Positions 22,933-31,376 of a stretch of 40,069 nucleotides of DNA are shown here, in pieces (within the stretch, counting starts at the first letter, position 1; every line of letters starts with the position of its first letter). Location of the stretch: positions 1 to 40,069 of the forward strand of contig CAZLGG010000029.1 of the NCBI GenBank assembly GCA_964559135.1. The letters run 5' to 3'. The stretch is from DRQF01 sp964559135. Its GTDB lineage: Bacteria > Planctomycetota > GCA-002687715 > DRQF01. A model generated the notes under the pieces. That model made no database searches, was not told where the DNA came from, and saw nothing but the letters and a program-made list of their open reading frames with translations. The position numbers and the translations under genes are program-made.

Positions 22933-24183
22933 ATGGGTGAGGCAGGTTGGAATTCGTTGTTCGCTCTCGGCATGAACCACCGCACGGCGCCGGTGGAGCT
23001 GAGAGAGAAGATTGCCTTGCCTCCCCAGGCCCGGGTCGAGGTTCGCAAGGCCCTTCTCTCCGAGGATCGGGTGGCCGGGAGCGTCCTGCTTTCGACCTGC
23101 AATCGCACCGAGCTCTACGGGTGCCACGGGGAACGCGGGGGATCGAAGGATTCCCTGCTCGAACTCCTCCACCCGCTGATTCTTCCCGCGGTGAATGCGT
23201 CCCGACATGCCTACGTGCACTGGGGTTGGGACAGCGTTTTTCACCTTTTTCGCGTGGCGGCGGGTCTCGATTCGATGGTGGTGGGAGAGAGCGAGATCCT
23301 GCGCCAGGTCAAGCTCGCCCAGGACGAGGCTCATTCGGCGGGCCAAGCCAATCGTTTGCTGCAGGACCTCTTCCGCCAAGCGGTCGAGCTCGGCAAGAAA
23401 GTGCGCCGGGAAACGCATCTCGGCGACGGCAGCCTCAGCGTGGCCGCGACGGCGGTGAAGTTGGCGCACAAGATCGTGGGTGCGTTGAAGGGGCGCAAGG
23501 CCCTGGTGGTGGGCGCGGGAGAGACCGGGCGCCTGACGGCGAAGCACCTGCTTGCGTCCGGCGTCGAGGACCTCATGCTCTTGAACCGTACCCCCGAACG
23601 CGCGGAAGAGGTGGCGGACGAGTTGGGATGTCGACATGGCACTCTCGACGATCTCGAAGCGGCGATCGACGAGGCGGAGGTGATCATGTCGGCGGTGGAG
23701 GCGAAGGAATTCGTCATCCGCCCCGAGCACTTCAAGGGCCGTCGCCGTCGCCGTCGGTGCGTGATCGACATCTCGATGCCACGATCCGTCGACCCGAGCT
23801 GCGCTCAGGGCTCGGAGGTGTTTCTCTTCGATCTCGACGACCTGGGTGGGCTGGTCGAGCAGGCCCGAAGAGCTCGACAGGGCTCGGTGCGCGAGGCGGA
23901 GGCTCTCCTGCTCAACGAGGTGCAGAAGTTTCTCAGTCGCCAGTCCTACGTCGAGATCAGCCCCATCGTGAACGAACTCCGTGGCAGCTGGCATGGTGTC
24001 GTCGAGGAAGGGCTGGATCGCTTGCCGCTCGACGCGAAGGGGCGGTCGGACGTGGAGAGACTGGTGAAGAAGATCATGGGGATGGGGCTGGATGCTCTCA
24101 AGCGTTCCCAGCGCCAGCGGTTCGGCATGGATGAGATCCAGGCGGCCTACGAGGCCTATCTCAAGAGGATCGGCGAGGCATGA
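22933..24183 (+). CDS. hemA: Glutamyl-tRNA reductase
   Basis: The 416-residue enzyme reduces glutamyl-tRNA to glutamate-1-semialdehyde, the first committed step of C5-pathway tetrapyrrole synthesis. Domains in order: catalytic domain with GMNHRTAPVELRE and the active Cys56 in STCNRTE; the GESEIL motif near 120; the NADPH-binding domain with VVGAGETGRLTAKHL near 195; then the long helical dimerisation domain. The start MGEAGWNSLFALGMNHR at 22933 is one base after the hemX stop. The stop overlaps hemC (ATGA). Its product is taken up by HemL, encoded at 33111. Confidence 0.98.
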   Translation: MGEAGWNSLFALGMNHRTAPVELREKIALPPQARVEVRKALLSEDRVAGSVLLSTCNRTELYGCHGERGGSKDSLLELLHPLILPAVNASRHAYVHWGWDSVFHLFRVAAGLDSMVVGESEILRQVKLAQDEAHSAGQANRLLQDLFRQAVELGKKVRRETHLGDGSLSVAATAVKLAHKIVGALKGRKALVVGAGETGRLTAKHLLASGVEDLMLLNRTPERAEEVADELGCRHGTLDDLEAAIDEAEVIMSAVEAKEFVIRPEHFKGRRRRRRCVIDISMPRSVDPSCAQGSEVFLFDLDDLGGLVEQARRARQGSVREAEALLLNEVQKFLSRQSYVEISPIVNELRGSWHGVVEEGLDRLPLDAKGRSDVERLVKKIMGMGLDALKRSQRQRFGMDEIQAAYEAYLKRIGEA

Positions 24184-25115
24184 GCGAGACGACGACCATT
24201 CGATTGGGAACGCGGGGTTCGAAGCTGGCGCTCTGGCAGGCGGAATGTGTCCGCGATCTGCTCTCCCGCGAAGCTCCGATGAGTGAGGTGCAGATCACAG
24301 AGGTCAAGACCCTGGGCGACAAGGATCAGAAGCGATCCCTCCAGAGTCTCGGCCGAACGGGAATCTTCACGGCCGAGCTGGACCGTGCCCTCATGGAGGG
24401 GGAGGTGGACTTGGCCGTTCACAGTTTGAAGGACGTCGAGACCCGCTTGCCGCCGGGAATGATTCTGGCCGCCGTGTTGCCGCGAGGCCCGGTCGAGGAC
24501 GCCCTTTTGGGAGCGGCGTCCTTGGACGAACTTCCCCAGGGTGCGTCCGTGGGGACGGGATCCGTTCGCAGGCGCGCGCAACTGAAAGCACTGCGCCCTG
24601 ATCTGGACGTCCAGGACCTGCGCGGCAACGTGCCCACCCGCCTGGAGAGGTTGGACTCCGGCGATTTGTCTGCCATCGTCCTTGCGCGCGCCGGGCTCGT
24701 GAGGCTGGGGCTGGCGCACCGCATCGGCGCAGTTCTGTCGCCCGAAGTCTTTCTTCCCGCGGTCGGTCAGGGAGCGGTCGCCATCACGTGCCGGGAGGAC
24801 GATGCGAGGATCGTGCGCATTCTGAACGCTCTCGATCACGGGCCGACGCGCCGCATGGTCGCCACCGAGCGGGCCTGCCTGGCCCGACTTGGGGGCGGGT
24901 GTTCCGTTCCTCTCGGTGTCTTCGGTCGACTGGGCGAGACCGAGGACCGGTTCCTGGCGGGACTTTTCTCTCCGGACGGAAGCCGAAGTCGGAAGGTGGA
25001 GGTGGATTTCCCGAAGGAGGCGGATCCGGACACGATGGGGAAGGCCTTGGCCGAAGAGTTGCTCGACGAGGACGGTCGCCGGATTCTCGTGGACGCCGAA
25101 GGGGCGACACCTTGA
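24180..25115 (+). CDS. hemC: Hydroxymethylbilane synthase (porphobilinogen deaminase)
   Basis: The 311-residue enzyme joins four porphobilinogens into hydroxymethylbilane. Marks: IRLGTRGSKLALWQ at the N-terminus, LAVHSLKDVETRLP with catalytic Asp85, RGNVPTRL near 148, and LGGGCSVPLG with Cys241, which carries the dipyrromethane cofactor. Length and motifs are normal. Start ATG overlaps hemA; the stop overlaps the TTG start of hemD (TTGA). hemB, which makes its substrate, is not in the window. Confidence 0.98.
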   Translation: MSETTTIRLGTRGSKLALWQAECVRDLLSREAPMSEVQITEVKTLGDKDQKRSLQSLGRTGIFTAELDRALMEGEVDLAVHSLKDVETRLPPGMILAAVLPRGPVEDALLGAASLDELPQGASVGTGSVRRRAQLKALRPDLDVQDLRGNVPTRLERLDSGDLSAIVLARAGLVRLGLAHRIGAVLSPEVFLPAVGQGAVAITCREDDARIVRILNALDHGPTRRMVATERACLARLGGGCSVPLGVFGRLGETEDRFLAGLFSPDGSRSRKVEVDFPKEADPDTMGKALAEELLDEDGRRILVDAEGATP

Positions 25116-25807
25116 GCGAACCCGCGCTGAAAGGCCGGGTCGTACTGGTGACACGGCCGGGGGGTGGCGGCGAGAAACTCGCCGCGGCGTTGCGAGGGGC
25201 GGGCGCCGAGGTCCACCTCTATCCGGCTCTCCGCATCGACGTGGGGCCGGCGCCCGATGCCGAGCCCTTCGATGCCGCGGCCTTCGACCGACTCCTGTTC
25301 ACGAGTCGCAACGGCGTCTTGGGACTCTCCTCTACGATGGTCGCGTGGGATGGCCTTCCCCCGTGTTGGGCCGTGGGCAACGCCACGGCCGCGTTGATCG
25401 AGGCGCAGGGCGGCAAGGTGTGGGTGACGGGGACCAACCGGGGGATGGCGGATCTGGCGGAGCAGGTCCTCACCGAGGACCCGCCGACGGGACTCCGGGT
25501 GCTGTGGCTCCGCGGCCAGTTGGCGCACCGTGAGGCTCTCTCGCCCCTTCTCGCGGCAGGTGCCGTCATCGAAGACCGGGTCGTCTATCGCACGTTGAAT
25601 CGTTTTCTCGAAGAGGGGCCGCCTCCGGAAGACATTCTTGACCGGGTCGACCTCGTCCACTTCGCGAGCCCGTCGGCGGTGACGTTTCTCTTCGAGGTCT
25701 TGACGCCCAGTCAGCGGGAACGTCTGCGCGTCCACGCTTCTTACCTGGCCCAGGGGCCGACCACGCAGGCGGCGTGCGAGGCCGCTTGGGCCGACCCTCG
25801 CCCCTGA
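25112..25807 (+). CDS. hemD: Uroporphyrinogen-III synthase
   Basis: A 231-residue protein following hemC, the usual place of hemD. It closes hydroxymethylbilane to uroporphyrinogen III with inversion of ring D. Marks are weak, as is normal in this family: GRVVLVTRPGGGGEKLAAALRGAGAE at the start is the first lobe, RLLFTSRNGV near 65 is the conserved switch region, and VHFASPSAVTF near 190 is the second lobe. TTG 25112 is chosen because it overlaps the hemC stop and begins the first strand eight residues later; no ATG or GTG fits. The gene ends 10 bp from a convergent gene, so the hem operon stops here. Confidence 0.9.
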   Translation: MSEPALKGRVVLVTRPGGGGEKLAAALRGAGAEVHLYPALRIDVGPAPDAEPFDAAAFDRLLFTSRNGVLGLSSTMVAWDGLPPCWAVGNATAALIEAQGGKVWVTGTNRGMADLAEQVLTEDPPTGLRVLWLRGQLAHREALSPLLAAGAVIEDRVVYRTLNRFLEEGPPPEDILDRVDLVHFASPSAVTFLFEVLTPSQRERLRVHASYLAQGPTTQAACEAAWADPRP

Positions 25808-25817
25808 TCTTCGCCTC

Positions 25818-28172
25818 TCAATCCTTCCCGGACGTTTTCGTCCCGCCGCCCGGCACCAAGCGGATGTGTACCTGGGTCAGGCCCGATCGCGGCGCGAGGG
25901 TGACGGTGACCGGCTGCTGGGCGACGCGCACCACCTTGCCCGCCACCCGGATTTCGGCGCTCACCGTCCATGTGCCGGGCCGGAGGTTCTCGAATCGGAA
26001 TGGCTCACCGACGGGCAGAGTGCGAGTGCCGAGAACCGGGTTCAGGGTGTCTCCCCAGCGCACGGTCATGCGGGCCGGGGACCCGAGCGCCTGCGCGTCG
26101 ACGACGTCCTCTTTCACGATGATCCCCACTGCGGGCTCTAGACGAAACTCCAGTGTGGTGGGCTCGGCGTCGCCCCCGAGCCGGACCGCCACGGCAACGC
26201 CGGCTGACGCGGGCAAATAGCCTTCGGCCTCGGCCGTCACCATGCAGTCGCCTGCCGGCACGCGGGGGAAAACCACCGTGCCGACACTCTGGCCCATCCC
26301 ACTGCGTTGGAACGTTCCCTGGATGAGCTTCACTGTCGACTTGGCCAAGATCGGCCGACCGTCGCGGGCGTCTCGCAGCGCGACGCGGAGGGCTCCCATG
26401 GCGGGGGCCGTCTTCGGAAAGCGCAGTTCGAGATCCTCGGTTCCTGGGACCACGTTCTCGACCACGTTGGCGCGACCGAGCCCCGGGAGCATTCCAAGGG
26501 AATCCATGTAGGGCAGCCGGGCGCTCATTCGAAACCGACTGTCGGGAAGGGCGGTGAAACGGAAGCGACCCTCCTCGTCCGTTGCAACTGTGGCGACGAG
26601 TTTCGAAGCCATGTCGGCAGCGGTGACCCGGGCGCGGGCGACCGGCACACCCGCGGCGTCGACGACCCGACCCTCGAGGACGTGTGGGTTCTTCAACACG
26701 ACATGGATTCCGTCGGCGGGGAGGGGGTCGGGAACCGTTCTTGCCCACCTTGCGTAGCCCCCGGCCTCGACGGTCACGGCGGGAAGGGGTTGCCGGGGGC
26801 GGCTCCGGGGAGGGATGATGACTTCGAAGCGCCCCTCCGCGTCGGTTCGGACGGGCTCGACCCCTTCGATCGCGATGTGTGCCCCGGCGACAGGGCGGGC
26901 CTTCTCGTCCTGAACGACCCCCTTGACCACAAGCACATCCGGATCGATGGCGAGCCGTAGGTCGTCCGCGAACGTGGTCTCTCCGCCGACGAGAATAGCC
27001 GTAGCCTCGCGGGCGGTCAGGTTTGACGCCATGGCTTCGATGCGCGCCGACGTCATCCCTCCCGGTTCCACGGGGAGTTCCTCGAAAACGTAAGATCCCT
27101 CCGCGTCCGTAAGGGTGCGAAGGGGCGCGGAATGGCCTTCCCGTCGGTGTGCGTGAAAGAGAAGCTCCCGTGGGAGAGGCGACCTGGAGCGGGAATCGAC
27201 GTCGCACACGGCGGATGTGGGCCACCCCTCCAGCTCCACCTCCACGATGGCTCGAGCCCGCGGATGTCCCTTGGGTCCGAGAACCCGGCCCTTCAGAGTC
27301 GCGCCCGGAGGGAGTCGGATCTCCATGTCTCGGGTCTCGCCCTCATGCTCCACGGGAAACGCGAAGGCTCCCGATGCCGCATGTTTCGGATAGGCCGCGC
27401 GGACGAAGACCCCTTGGACGCTTCCCGGTGAGGCCAGGAATCCTCCTTCCGACGTGACGAAGGGGGCAAGGCGCGCTACGCCGTCCGCGTCGGTGGTCAG
27501 CGAGGCGACGGGCCCGTCGAGGTCGAAGGACACGGTGCCCCTGACCTTCTCATGGATCGTGACCCGAGCGCCCGGAATCGGCAGTCCTTCCACGGCATCC
27601 ACCACGTGGATTCGGAGCACGCCCCCGCGTCCCAGGAGAAAATCCCGTCGGACGACATCGCCGACACTCGGGTCGGCGAGGGCGAGCGACGAGGCGAGAA
27701 GGCGGCGCGGCACGAAGCCGTCCGCCCGAACGAGAACGACCGCGTCGGTGATTCGCCTCTGGCGTTTCGTGGTCACTTTGCGAATGTTTCGCAGCCGATA
27801 GCGCCCCTCCACGTCGGTGCGAGCCTCGAGACGAAGACTGCGGTCCTCGAGGACCGCACGATAGATCACGTGTGCGCCCGAGATGGGCCGGCCCTGGAGA
27901 TCGAGGACGCGGCCTTCGAGGGTCTTCGTCCTCTGTGGCGCAGGCCTCTTCTCCTCCGGTGCGGGCTCCCGGTTTCCTGGGGCCTCGAGCTCGCTCCGAG
28001 GTGTCGAGGGGGAAACGTTCCGGCGAGCGTTCTCGGGAGCGTCCGCCGTAAAAGGGGCCGTGTCTTGAGGGCCGAATTCCGCCTCGTCGCCTCCCATCCG
28101 GAGGAAAGCGACGAGAACGGCCGCGAGGCACAGGACGAGAAAGGCGATGATGAGCAAGTCGTTCTTTTTCAT
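25818..28172 (-). CDS. Exported or anchored protein with repeated carboxypeptidase-regulatory-like domains
   Basis: A 784-residue protein with one N-terminal membrane segment (about 5-24) after MKKND, a Pro- and Glu-rich low-complexity stretch (30-80), then a chain of beta-sandwich modules. Module starts read LEGRVLDLQGRPISGAHV, LKGRVLGPKGHPRARAIV, VKGVVQDEKARPVAGAHI and LEGRVVDAAGVPVARARV, each followed by a TDAEGRF/Y segment, as in CarboxypepD_reg domains. No catalytic domain is visible. ATG 28172 is chosen because GGAGG lies seven bases upstream; a GTG six bases before it is too close to that site. It is 71 bp downstream of a longer collinear paralogue, so a tandem duplication is likely. 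Probably a cell-surface or periplasmic structural or binding protein. Confidence 0.85.
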   Translation of the reverse strand: MKKNDLLIIAFLVLCLAAVLVAFLRMGGDEAEFGPQDTAPFTADAPENARRNVSPSTPRSELEAPGNREPAPEEKRPAPQRTKTLEGRVLDLQGRPISGAHVIYRAVLEDRSLRLEARTDVEGRYRLRNIRKVTTKRQRRITDAVVLVRADGFVPRRLLASSLALADPSVGDVVRRDFLLGRGGVLRIHVVDAVEGLPIPGARVTIHEKVRGTVSFDLDGPVASLTTDADGVARLAPFVTSEGGFLASPGSVQGVFVRAAYPKHAASGAFAFPVEHEGETRDMEIRLPPGATLKGRVLGPKGHPRARAIVEVELEGWPTSAVCDVDSRSRSPLPRELLFHAHRREGHSAPLRTLTDAEGSYVFEELPVEPGGMTSARIEAMASNLTAREATAILVGGETTFADDLRLAIDPDVLVVKGVVQDEKARPVAGAHIAIEGVEPVRTDAEGRFEVIIPPRSRPRQPLPAVTVEAGGYARWARTVPDPLPADGIHVVLKNPHVLEGRVVDAAGVPVARARVTAADMASKLVATVATDEEGRFRFTALPDSRFRMSARLPYMDSLGMLPGLGRANVVENVVPGTEDLELRFPKTAPAMGALRVALRDARDGRPILAKSTVKLIQGTFQRSGMGQSVGTVVFPRVPAGDCMVTAEAEGYLPASAGVAVAVRLGGDAEPTTLEFRLEPAVGIIVKEDVVDAQALGSPARMTVRWGDTLNPVLGTRTLPVGEPFRFENLRPGTWTVSAEIRVAGKVVRVAQQPVTVTLAPRSGLTQVHIRLVPGGGTKTSGKD

Positions 28173-28243
28173 GTCCACGCCTCCGACGCCTCCGATGCCG
28201 TCGCCCCTTGGACTTTTTCACCCTCCCCGGCGGGGCCGCAAGC

Positions 28244-31186
28244 TCACAGCTTCGTGACGCCCTCCCGCGCCACGTCCACCCTGCGATCGAGCAGGACCGC
28301 TTCGCCGCGGAGGATCTGAATGCGGCAAGGGCCCACCGGAAGCGGGAGGCGGAGAAGCACCCGCTGGGATTCGGCATCCAGGATGACATCGTTCGAGGGG
28401 TGCACGGTCGTCAGCAGGGTCTCGCCCCGGCGCGCGGTGACGGTGAGGGCGGCGGCTCGGCGCATGAGTTCTTTTCGCACGTCGAAGTAGGTCTTCAGAC
28501 TCTCCGGCGTAGGCGTCTTGCCGTCGGACCCGGGGGACGCGGGGACCTGGAGGGCGGGGTCGTCGAGGACGGGAAGAGGGATGACGACCACGCCCGCACG
28601 TGTCAGCGTCAGCGTCGCCCGGACCGGTGCGCTTCCCGGCCGGAGTTCGAGAACGAGAGGGGTGGCCGTCGCTCGGGCGCGGCGGCCGTCGTGGCGATTC
28701 CGTGCGGTGATGGTCCATCGCCCGGGACCGAGAGTGTCCAGAACGAGGGTCTTCTTTCCCGCGGGGACACGCGTCGTGTGAGTCGCGCCGCCCTCGTTCA
28801 CGACGCGAACGGAGAGGGTTTGCCAGCCGGCCTCCTCGGGCTCTTCGATCTCGAGGTCGAGGGTGACGGGGATGGCCGGTTCCAGGCGAAGCTCCAGGTT
28901 CGTGGTGGCGTCCGCGGTCACGGTGACGACCGCAGTCCGCTTCACGTATCCGGGTGCCTTCACGGTGAGGGTTCCTTGTCCTTGCGGGGCCCGCGCGACG
29001 ACGAAGGTGTCGAGGGAGCGGCGGACCCCCGGCCTTCGGATGTTCCCATTCTTGAAGAGGATTTCGACCGGGGCCAGGACGGGGTCGCCGGATCTTGCGT
29101 CCCGGAGGGTGAGGTGGACCGTGCCGACAAGGGGGGCGGGGCGGGAGAAACGGAGCAGGAGGTCGTCCTTTCCCGCGGGTACGGCTTTCTCCACGAACTG
29201 CCCGAGATCGAAGAGGGTGTCGCGGACCTGGAGAGAGAAGGGGCCCTTGGGGAGGCCTTTCAAGAGAAAACGCCCGTCGCTGTCGGTCTGCGTGAAATAA
29301 CGGTTCCGTCGCCCCCCCTCGTCAGGGGATTCCGCGCTCACCAGGGCCGAATCCACGGGGTGTCCATCGGCGTCGAGAACGCGACCGCCCAGAGTGTGAG
29401 GGGGGACGAGCACGATGCGAATTCCGCCCTCGGGGAGATCCCGAGGCAGGGCCCGCTTCCATCGCGCGAAGCCCGCCGCCTTGACGGTGAGGACGGGCGA
29501 GCGCGAGAGCCGGCGATCGAAGCCCTCCGTGTAGAACTGAAAGCGCCCCTCAGCATCCGTGCGGACGGGTCGGCCCCAATCCAACGTGACGCGCGCCCCT
29601 CGCACCGGTTCGTCCTTCTCGGTCACGACGTGTCCATGGACCAGGAGAACGTCGCGGCTGGGGGTGAGGGTGAGATCCTCTGCCTCGCCGGACCCTCCGC
29701 GCTCGAGAGAGACCCAAGCGTAGCTCGTGGCCATGTTGTCGAAGACAGCGCCCAGACGAACGCGGGCGGTGCCCTGTGTCCCCACGGGCAAAGAGGGGAA
29801 ATGGAACCGCCCCTCCCCGTCGGTGAGAGCTTGAATCCGTCCTTTCTGGCCGTCTTGACGGATGAAATAGATCATCGTGTCGGGGGGCGGTCGACCGGGC
29901 GGTGTGAAGCGCGCGATGTTGTAAACGAGCCAACCGTCGATCTCAGCCGTCACGAGGGCGCCCTTCTGCGGTCGTCCGTCGGGGCCGAGAATGCGTCCCT
30001 CGAGAGCGGTGGCGGGGTAGAGGGCGAGTTCAACCGTGACCTCGTCGCCGTCCTTCGCGACGGCGGAGACGGGTGCGCCCCCTGGGGCATAGCCCGAGAG
30101 GCTCGCCCGCACATAGCCCCAACGGGGTTGGGAGATGGGCACCGGAAGGGTGAGAAGCCCGCCGTAGGCGGCGGGAAAAGGTCGGATCACCGCCTGTCCC
30201 TCGACGTCCGTTGCGACGCCGGCGACGGGAGGCGCGGCGATGAGGTCTCTCGGTTCCCTCACATCCAGATCCGACATCCCCGGGGCGTCGACGCCGTTGG
30301 GGTGGAGGGTCACGCGGGCGTCTTGGAGCGGGGCATTCGTGAGTCCGTCGACGACGGTGATGCGCAGGGACCCTCCCCGACTGAGGACGAAGTCCTGGTG
30401 AATGACGGGGCCCGAGTTCTCGAGCTGGAGGAACCACGTGGAGACGCGACGGGGGGCGAAACCGTCGGCGGTGATGAAAAAGGCGGGGTCCTTGATCCAG
30501 CCCATGCGATCGGCGGTCTCGTACGGGATGCCCGCGAGACGGTAGCGTCCGCGCTCGTCGGCGACGCACTCGACATGGACGCGGCTGCCGGCGAGGAAAC
30601 CGCGATAGGCGATGCGGGCTCCGGGCACGGGTTTCTCGTCGATGTCCAGAACCCGACCCTCGAGGGTCTTTCCCGGGTCCAGTGGCAGGACGACGTCGCG
30701 CGTGGTCAGGGCTTCGTCGACCCAAACGGGGACATAGCCCGCCTTCGAACCGAAGACGGCGTAGGCGATGTCGGCGTTGGGAACCGTCAGTCGAAACGCG
30801 CCCTGCTCGTCGGTGAGAGCCAGATCCTCGGAGTCACCGGCGGTCCCCTTTCCGAGGTCGGGGATCACGGTCGAATCCGCCGGGACGGCGAGGACCCGAA
30901 CCCCCGGCAGGGGCCGTCCGGCGACGTCGACGGCCCGTCCAGTGAGAAAGGCCGCTTGGATTGGGGGCGGCGTGTCGGCGGAGGCTTCGCCGGTGTGGTC
31001 GTCGCCAGCATCGCGAGATTCCCTCCCGGCGTTCCGGCGGGGGCTCTCCGCGCTTTCGATGGCGGGACGGTCCGCGGCCCGCTCGAGATCCGGGGCTTCG
31101 TTCTCGAATCGAAATCTCAGAGCGAAGAGCGCGACCGCCCCGACGAGGACGAGAAGGAGCAGGCCAGATTTTTTCTGTTTGGGCAC
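28244..31186 (-). CDS. Larger paralogue with repeated carboxypeptidase-regulatory-like domains
   Basis: A 980-residue protein starting at GTG 31186 (AGGA eight bases upstream), with Lys-rich start MPKQKKS, a membrane segment at 8-26, a charged linker, then many beta-sandwich modules: LTGRAVDVAGRPLPGVRV, LEGRVLDIDEKPVPGARI, LEGRILGPDGRPQKGALV, VHGHVVTEKDEPVRGARV and LGGRVLDADGHPVDSALV. Shared strings with the downstream gene, such as PVRTDAEGRF and the DGFxPRR region, keep the same order, so the two arose by duplication. This copy has one extra module at the N-terminus and about 200 extra residues at the C-terminus. No enzyme motif is seen; a surface-anchored role is inferred. A stem-loop cluster lies about 110 bases upstream. 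Confidence 0.85.
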   Translation of the reverse strand: MPKQKKSGLLLLVLVGAVALFALRFRFENEAPDLERAADRPAIESAESPRRNAGRESRDAGDDHTGEASADTPPPIQAAFLTGRAVDVAGRPLPGVRVLAVPADSTVIPDLGKGTAGDSEDLALTDEQGAFRLTVPNADIAYAVFGSKAGYVPVWVDEALTTRDVVLPLDPGKTLEGRVLDIDEKPVPGARIAYRGFLAGSRVHVECVADERGRYRLAGIPYETADRMGWIKDPAFFITADGFAPRRVSTWFLQLENSGPVIHQDFVLSRGGSLRITVVDGLTNAPLQDARVTLHPNGVDAPGMSDLDVREPRDLIAAPPVAGVATDVEGQAVIRPFPAAYGGLLTLPVPISQPRWGYVRASLSGYAPGGAPVSAVAKDGDEVTVELALYPATALEGRILGPDGRPQKGALVTAEIDGWLVYNIARFTPPGRPPPDTMIYFIRQDGQKGRIQALTDGEGRFHFPSLPVGTQGTARVRLGAVFDNMATSYAWVSLERGGSGEAEDLTLTPSRDVLLVHGHVVTEKDEPVRGARVTLDWGRPVRTDAEGRFQFYTEGFDRRLSRSPVLTVKAAGFARWKRALPRDLPEGGIRIVLVPPHTLGGRVLDADGHPVDSALVSAESPDEGGRRNRYFTQTDSDGRFLLKGLPKGPFSLQVRDTLFDLGQFVEKAVPAGKDDLLLRFSRPAPLVGTVHLTLRDARSGDPVLAPVEILFKNGNIRRPGVRRSLDTFVVARAPQGQGTLTVKAPGYVKRTAVVTVTADATTNLELRLEPAIPVTLDLEIEEPEEAGWQTLSVRVVNEGGATHTTRVPAGKKTLVLDTLGPGRWTITARNRHDGRRARATATPLVLELRPGSAPVRATLTLTRAGVVVIPLPVLDDPALQVPASPGSDGKTPTPESLKTYFDVRKELMRRAAALTVTARRGETLLTTVHPSNDVILDAESQRVLLRLPLPVGPCRIQILRGEAVLLDRRVDVAREGVTKL

Positions 31187-31298
31187 CTGTGTATTCCTCG
31201 ACGCGAGAAGGGACCGACCATTGTCGGCCCCGTCGTTGCGAGCGTCAAGACGGATTCGGCTTTGTCACCTGGAAAAAAAACGAGTGGCGCGTCGCAAC

Positions 31299-31336
31299 CT
31301 CTCCGAGACTAAGTCTCCATCCTTAGGGACGGAGAG
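31299..31336. terminator. Nested inverted repeats between two minus-strand genes
   Basis: Outer arms CTCTCCG and CGGAGAG (seven pairs) enclose GAGACT/AGTCTC-type and TCTCC/GGAGA-type arms that compete with each other. Read on the minus strand, UCUCCGUCC and GGAUGGAGA pair over nine positions with one G-U pair around a CUAA loop. It lies after the PKD protein gene and before the larger paralogue. A T8 run on the minus strand follows only some 20-30 bases later, so it may be a terminator, a leader structure or a protein site. The remainder of 31187-31376 holds no gene. Confidence 0.35.
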
Positions 31337-31376
31337 ATTGGCGAGGGGGTGACGCGCCGAAGACTTTTTTCTGTGT

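Noticed and set aside
28208..31312. A 1034-codon open frame on the plus strand opposite the large paralogue
   Set aside because: It is antisense to a gene with clear repeated modules, signal anchor and ribosome site; its translation shows only composition bias and no domain.
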